Source: Acinetobacter sp. ANC 4470 (GTDB taxonomy: Bacteria; Pseudomonadota; Gammaproteobacteria; Pseudomonadales; Moraxellaceae). Taken from it: 64,000 nt of DNA. The stretch is taken from contig NZ_NEGC01000005.1 in assembly GCF_002135335.1 (NCBI RefSeq), positions 209,485-273,484 of the forward strand, in the 5' to 3' direction. The translations under genes and the position numbers were made by a program. The notes under the pieces were generated by a model. That model ran no database searches, was not told where the DNA came from, and worked only from the letters and a program-made list of their open reading frames with translations. Every line of letters starts with the position of its first letter. The stretch's first letter is position 1. Below are positions 60,996 to 64,000 of the stretch, one piece after another.

Positions 60996-63206
60996 TTATT
61001 TGATATCAAGCCATGATGTAACAGTCTTACCAGCAGGTACACTCGAAATAATTTTAATATCATCCCCTTGAGCACATCCCTTAAGCCGAACTGTATAATC
61101 AACAACCCCATTTCCAATATTTTGGAATGAAGCTGGAGTAAATAAACTCATTGCATTAGGAACAGTTAAATTCCCGCTTCGAATTTCAGCTTCACAAGAT
61201 AAGTTCTGATAAACAACCTCAGGAGACCCTGTAACTGTTGCAGAAAGAGATAATTCACCAGTTCCTAATGCATCAATGCTTACCGAATATTCAGTACCAT
61301 CAATTTTCACTTTTACAACCGTATTAGGTTCAGCACCTGAAATTTTTAATAATTTCTTAGATGCATCTTTAGAATCAGGTGTGATAGTTGCTGTCGGTTT
61401 AAAATCTGTATTGTCTTTTACTGCTACAGAAATAGTAGTACCTGAAGGCATTGGCACGGTTTTTTGATTATTTCCAAAGACTTGGAAACTAAAATTACCA
61501 TTACCCTTTGAAATTTGACCATTACCCTCAAAACCGCTATTCCAAACAAATGTTGGAGTATCATGTGCAAATGAAAACAATAATTGTTGACGAAGGACAC
61601 TACTCAAATCACTATTACACGTATTTGGGACATTTGGTTGTTGAATAGCTGAAGCTGCACACTGTAAAGTTCCTACCGCTTTCTTATAAATAAACTCACC
61701 TAAGGTATAAAGCTTATTTTCATCATCATCACGGAAGAAATCACCAATATTACTGGTTAGTGCATCCTTACCTTCTGTATATAAATTATCACCATCTATA
61801 TCATTATAATCCTTATCACCTTCAACATATGCCAACACCGTTACTCGGTTATTCAAAGGTCGAGGACTTTGTGTTGTTAATGAAACAGAACATACACCTT
61901 TAACATCTGTCGCACAATTAGGATCAACTTTACCGCCTTCACTTACAAAGCTAATTACAGTACCTTGTGGAACTGGATTGCCTGTACGATCAACTAATCT
62001 TGCAATAATAGTAGCAACATCACCGTCAATATCTGTTCTTAATGATTGTTTAGAAACAGAAAGACTCACACCATTTTGAGTCACACGGCCTGTCGAAACT
62101 TTAACATCTTTAGATATAGCAGTAACGTTAGGTGCTGAGACAAGAGTTGCTTTAATTTCAACTGGTCCAGGTAAATTTCCAGGATATAAGTTGACACGAA
62201 CTTTACCATTGGAATCACTTTTTATGATTTGTGGTAAACGGTTATTTAAAGATACAAAACTTAAATCAGGTGGTACATTTTCAATTGAAAGTTGAACTTC
62301 TTTATCTTTTGCAGGTACACCATTGGCATAAAGCGTAAATTCAATCTGTCCTGAAGCAGCTGATCCACTGCTTTTAATTCCCAAATCAATAGCCGAAGTT
62401 GTTGTATATACTAAAGAATCTGCCTTAATAGCTGCAATGTTTACAGTAACAGGTACAGCTGATGCACCATTAGTAGCTGCCGTAATCACAGCTTGCCCCT
62501 CACAAAGTTCACCATTTGCTGCTATTGCTTTATAAGAAGTAATAACATTACCTTGATTAGACGATATAACAATAGCTGGTTCAAATATACCGCAACTGGC
62601 AGAGAAATTTACAGCAACATTATTTTGATTAGCTCCACTCTGGTTCTTTGTTTTTAACGTAATATTAGTAGAACCACCAGATTCAAGTGCTGTATTTGCA
62701 ACACTTAAATTTTCTAATGTAATATTGAGTGATTGCAATGAAAATGATACTTCTTTTGCCGCAACAGTCTTACCATCATAATCTGCATTAGCTGAAATTT
62801 TATAAGCACCATTTGTATTATTATTTTCTGGGGTAACAGAAATACTAGCTTCACCATCAGCATTGGTTAAAACAGCGCCATTAGAACTGCCAAAAATGAC
62901 ACCACCTGTAGCTGTAAAAGTCACTAATGCACCACTGATGCCATGACCAGATTGATCAGTAACTTTTACTTTCGCTGTTACACCTTCCGATGTAATTATT
63001 TGAGTAACATTTCCATTTAAATCATTTAGTTGAATAGTACTAATATTAACGGATTTTACTTCTTCGCCAGTGCTAGGATTCGTAGAAGAAGAATTTTCAG
63101 AACTAGAACCTTGGTTATAATAACCGTCACTGCCACCACCACAACTCGCCAACAAAACAGCTAAAGAAACTGCTGATAATTTTAAACCTAATTGTTTTTT
63201 GTCCAT
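60996..63206 (-). CDS. Surface lipoprotein with Ig-like (Big_1-type) domains
   Basis: The 736-aa lipoprotein has a signal peptide with lipobox LLASC (Cys22), a Gly/Ser/Asn-rich linker (about 23-47) and repeated beta-sandwich Ig-like modules (about 48-160, 165-255, 262-370, 375-465). An acidic insertion with DYNDIDGDNLYTEGKD (466-481) and DDDENKLYTLGEF resembles calcium-binding loops. Cysteines in the second half suggest disulfides. This is the intimin/invasin-type Big_1 pattern: AKVKVTDQSGHGISGALVTF, VPQGTVISFVSEGG. It is probably outer-membrane anchored and adhesive or structural. TTG 63218 is an alternative start; ATG 63206 with GGGGA is preferred. Confidence 0.85.
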   Translation of the reverse strand: MDKKQLGLKLSAVSLAVLLASCGGGSDGYYNQGSSSENSSSTNPSTGEEVKSVNISTIQLNDLNGNVTQIITSEGVTAKVKVTDQSGHGISGALVTFTATGGVIFGSSNGAVLTNADGEASISVTPENNNTNGAYKISANADYDGKTVAAKEVSFSLQSLNITLENLSVANTALESGGSTNITLKTKNQSGANQNNVAVNFSASCGIFEPAIVISSNQGNVITSYKAIAANGELCEGQAVITAATNGASAVPVTVNIAAIKADSLVYTTTSAIDLGIKSSGSAASGQIEFTLYANGVPAKDKEVQLSIENVPPDLSFVSLNNRLPQIIKSDSNGKVRVNLYPGNLPGPVEIKATLVSAPNVTAISKDVKVSTGRVTQNGVSLSVSKQSLRTDIDGDVATIIARLVDRTGNPVPQGTVISFVSEGGKVDPNCATDVKGVCSVSLTTQSPRPLNNRVTVLAYVEGDKDYNDIDGDNLYTEGKDALTSNIGDFFRDDDENKLYTLGEFIYKKAVGTLQCAASAIQQPNVPNTCNSDLSSVLRQQLLFSFAHDTPTFVWNSGFEGNGQISKGNGNFSFQVFGNNQKTVPMPSGTTISVAVKDNTDFKPTATITPDSKDASKKLLKISGAEPNTVVKVKIDGTEYSVSIDALGTGELSLSATVTGSPEVVYQNLSCEAEIRSGNLTVPNAMSLFTPASFQNIGNGVVDYTVRLKGCAQGDDIKIISSVPAGKTVTSWLDIK

Positions 63207-63727
63207 GGAAATCCCCAAAACCCTTATTAACTCTTCGAATGCGTTATAAATTAATTATTGCTGGGTATGTAATCATAGTTAGTGCTTTATGTAAATATAT
63301 GCATAATAAATGTTTCATTGTACTAACCTACAAATCGATAAAGAGAGAGTTATTTCACAATATATGACATCATTATTATTCGTACTGAGACAAGATATAA
63401 AGAAGTCTAAAAAACACTCAAAATATTCTTACTATTAATAAAGGCTCATGATATACCACTTGTGTCTACGTAGGCTGTATATCGAGTAAAGTACTTATAT
63501 CTGCTACAATAAAATGTATGAAATTCAACATGCCTAGAAGTTAGATTAAAATTCACATCTAAAATAAATACATCTCAAGTAATGCAACAAGTAAGAACAC
63601 CATGAGATCCCTTTACTTTAACCATCATCCATTCAGCTCGACCGCCTATTTTTGTCTCTTTTCTAGCAGTTAAAATATCTATAAGCTCTTTTAGAGCCTT
63701 TTATTTTGACTTATTTTTTAGCCCCAT
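63207..63727. other. Intergenic region Ig-like lipoprotein - 5S rRNA
   Basis: About 520 bp of AT-rich DNA. It should hold the promoter of the minus-strand lipoprotein gene and DNA past the rrn terminator. A short GCTC/GAGC hairpin with T-rich flank lies near 63684-63708. No open frame or RNA gene is recognised. Confidence 0.5.
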
Positions 63728-63762
63728 AAAAAAACACCCCCAACGCTTGTTGGGGGTGTTTT
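63728..63762 (-). terminator. Terminator of the rrn operon
   Basis: The stem AACACCCCCAAC/GTTGGGGGTGTT, followed on the minus strand by seven T, lies 11 bp past the 5S gene. Confidence 0.9.
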
Positions 63763-63773
63763 AGGAATAATGA

Positions 63774-63888
63774 GCTGGCGATGACTTACTCTCACATGGG
63801 TAACCCCACACTACCATCAGCGCGAAGAGGTTTCACTTCTGAGTTCGGGAAGGGATCAGGTGGTTCACTCTTGCTATTGTCGCCAGCA
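63774..63888 (-). rRNA. rrf: 5S ribosomal RNA
   Basis: Read on the minus strand, the sequence begins TGCTGGCGACAATAGC, contains the conserved CCCGAACTCAGAAGTGAAAC loop region and GGTAGTGTGGGG, and ends GTCATCGCCAGC. The two ends pair as helix I. The 115-nt length is normal. It is the 3' end of an rRNA operon whose 16S and 23S genes lie beyond the window's right edge. Confidence 0.96.
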
Positions 63889-64000
63889 CAACTGTTTATG
63901 GATACTTGCTTGGGTCTTATTTATTCACTTTTCAGTGTATGCCTTCGCTTTTTCCAAATGAGTTATTAACAGATTATGCTAAATTTGAGTTGACATTGTA
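63889..64000 (-). other. 23S-5S intergenic spacer
   Basis: AT-rich transcribed spacer between 5S and the expected 23S gene, which is not reached. No tRNA is visible in the part present. Confidence 0.7.

Noticed and set aside
63781..63969. 62-codon frame on the plus strand
   Set aside because: It runs antisense through the 5S rRNA gene and spacer and is not a protein gene.

Overview
The window is about 40% GC chromosomal DNA with gammaproteobacterial housekeeping genes. Gene content and protein sequence point to Acinetobacter (Moraxellaceae): the gacS | cysM-rlmD-relA block shared with pseudomonads, a three-gene transhydrogenase, and QueA, Tgt and RsfS of Acinetobacter type. The species cannot be resolved from the window. 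No insertion sequence, prophage, plasmid gene or CRISPR array was found.

Layout. 1-8112: tRNA-Leu(CAA), queA, a DUF3137/LemA membrane pair, then tgt-yajC-secD-secF (tRNA queuosine modification and Sec translocon accessories). 8176-24869: one long minus-strand operon for an aryl polyene (APE) pigment-lipid. It has 17 tightly packed or overlapping biosynthetic and export genes starting at a TATAAT promoter near 24930, followed 21 bp later by a small periplasmic protein gene. 25100-30608: minus-strand operon cysM, PolB-like exonuclease, rlmD, relA, divergent from the gacS hybrid kinase. 33699-36697: crotonase, a beta-hydroxyacid dehydrogenase with a hydroxypyruvate-isomerase-like protein, and rsfS. 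36810-42116: amtB with an unknown downstream gene, and the split pntAA-pntAB-pntB operon. 43089-46235: DMT transporter, soxR, and a divergent ridA-MFS pair behind a SoxR-type promoter. 46289-46921: a decayed HEPN-like gene. 47127-58066: dusA, cytochrome b562-like protein, coaBC, radC, bestrophin, PHP phosphoesterase, yciB-yciI, mnmC, rhodanese, yajQ and DUF4442. 58163-63206: thioesterase-trxC-hydrolase operon, a tandem pair of TIGR01244/DUF442 proteins with a 34-aa lipoprotein, and a large Ig-like lipoprotein. The window ends in a minus-strand 5S rRNA, the 3' end of an rrn operon.

How the genes work together. The APE operon contains the parts expected for an aryl-capped polyene: an ammonia-lyase (aromatic starter), an adenylation enzyme fused to a dehydratase, two ACPs, a ketosynthase/chain-length-factor set, a ketoreductase and a second dehydratase. 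It also has acyltransferases, a glycosyltransferase and a LolA/MMPL/lipoprotein export set. It additionally encodes a flavoprotein carrying both sequence hallmarks of flavin-dependent halogenases. This is the main candidate for unusual biology.

Other points of interest are an MnmC whose methyltransferase active site looks destroyed, and a sigma-54-type promoter on an amtB operon where an unknown protein takes the place of GlnK. There is also a 19-bp-spacer SoxR promoter in front of ridA-MFS, and a palindromic operator candidate in front of the DUF442 pair. All assignments come from reading the sequence and translations; no database search was run.
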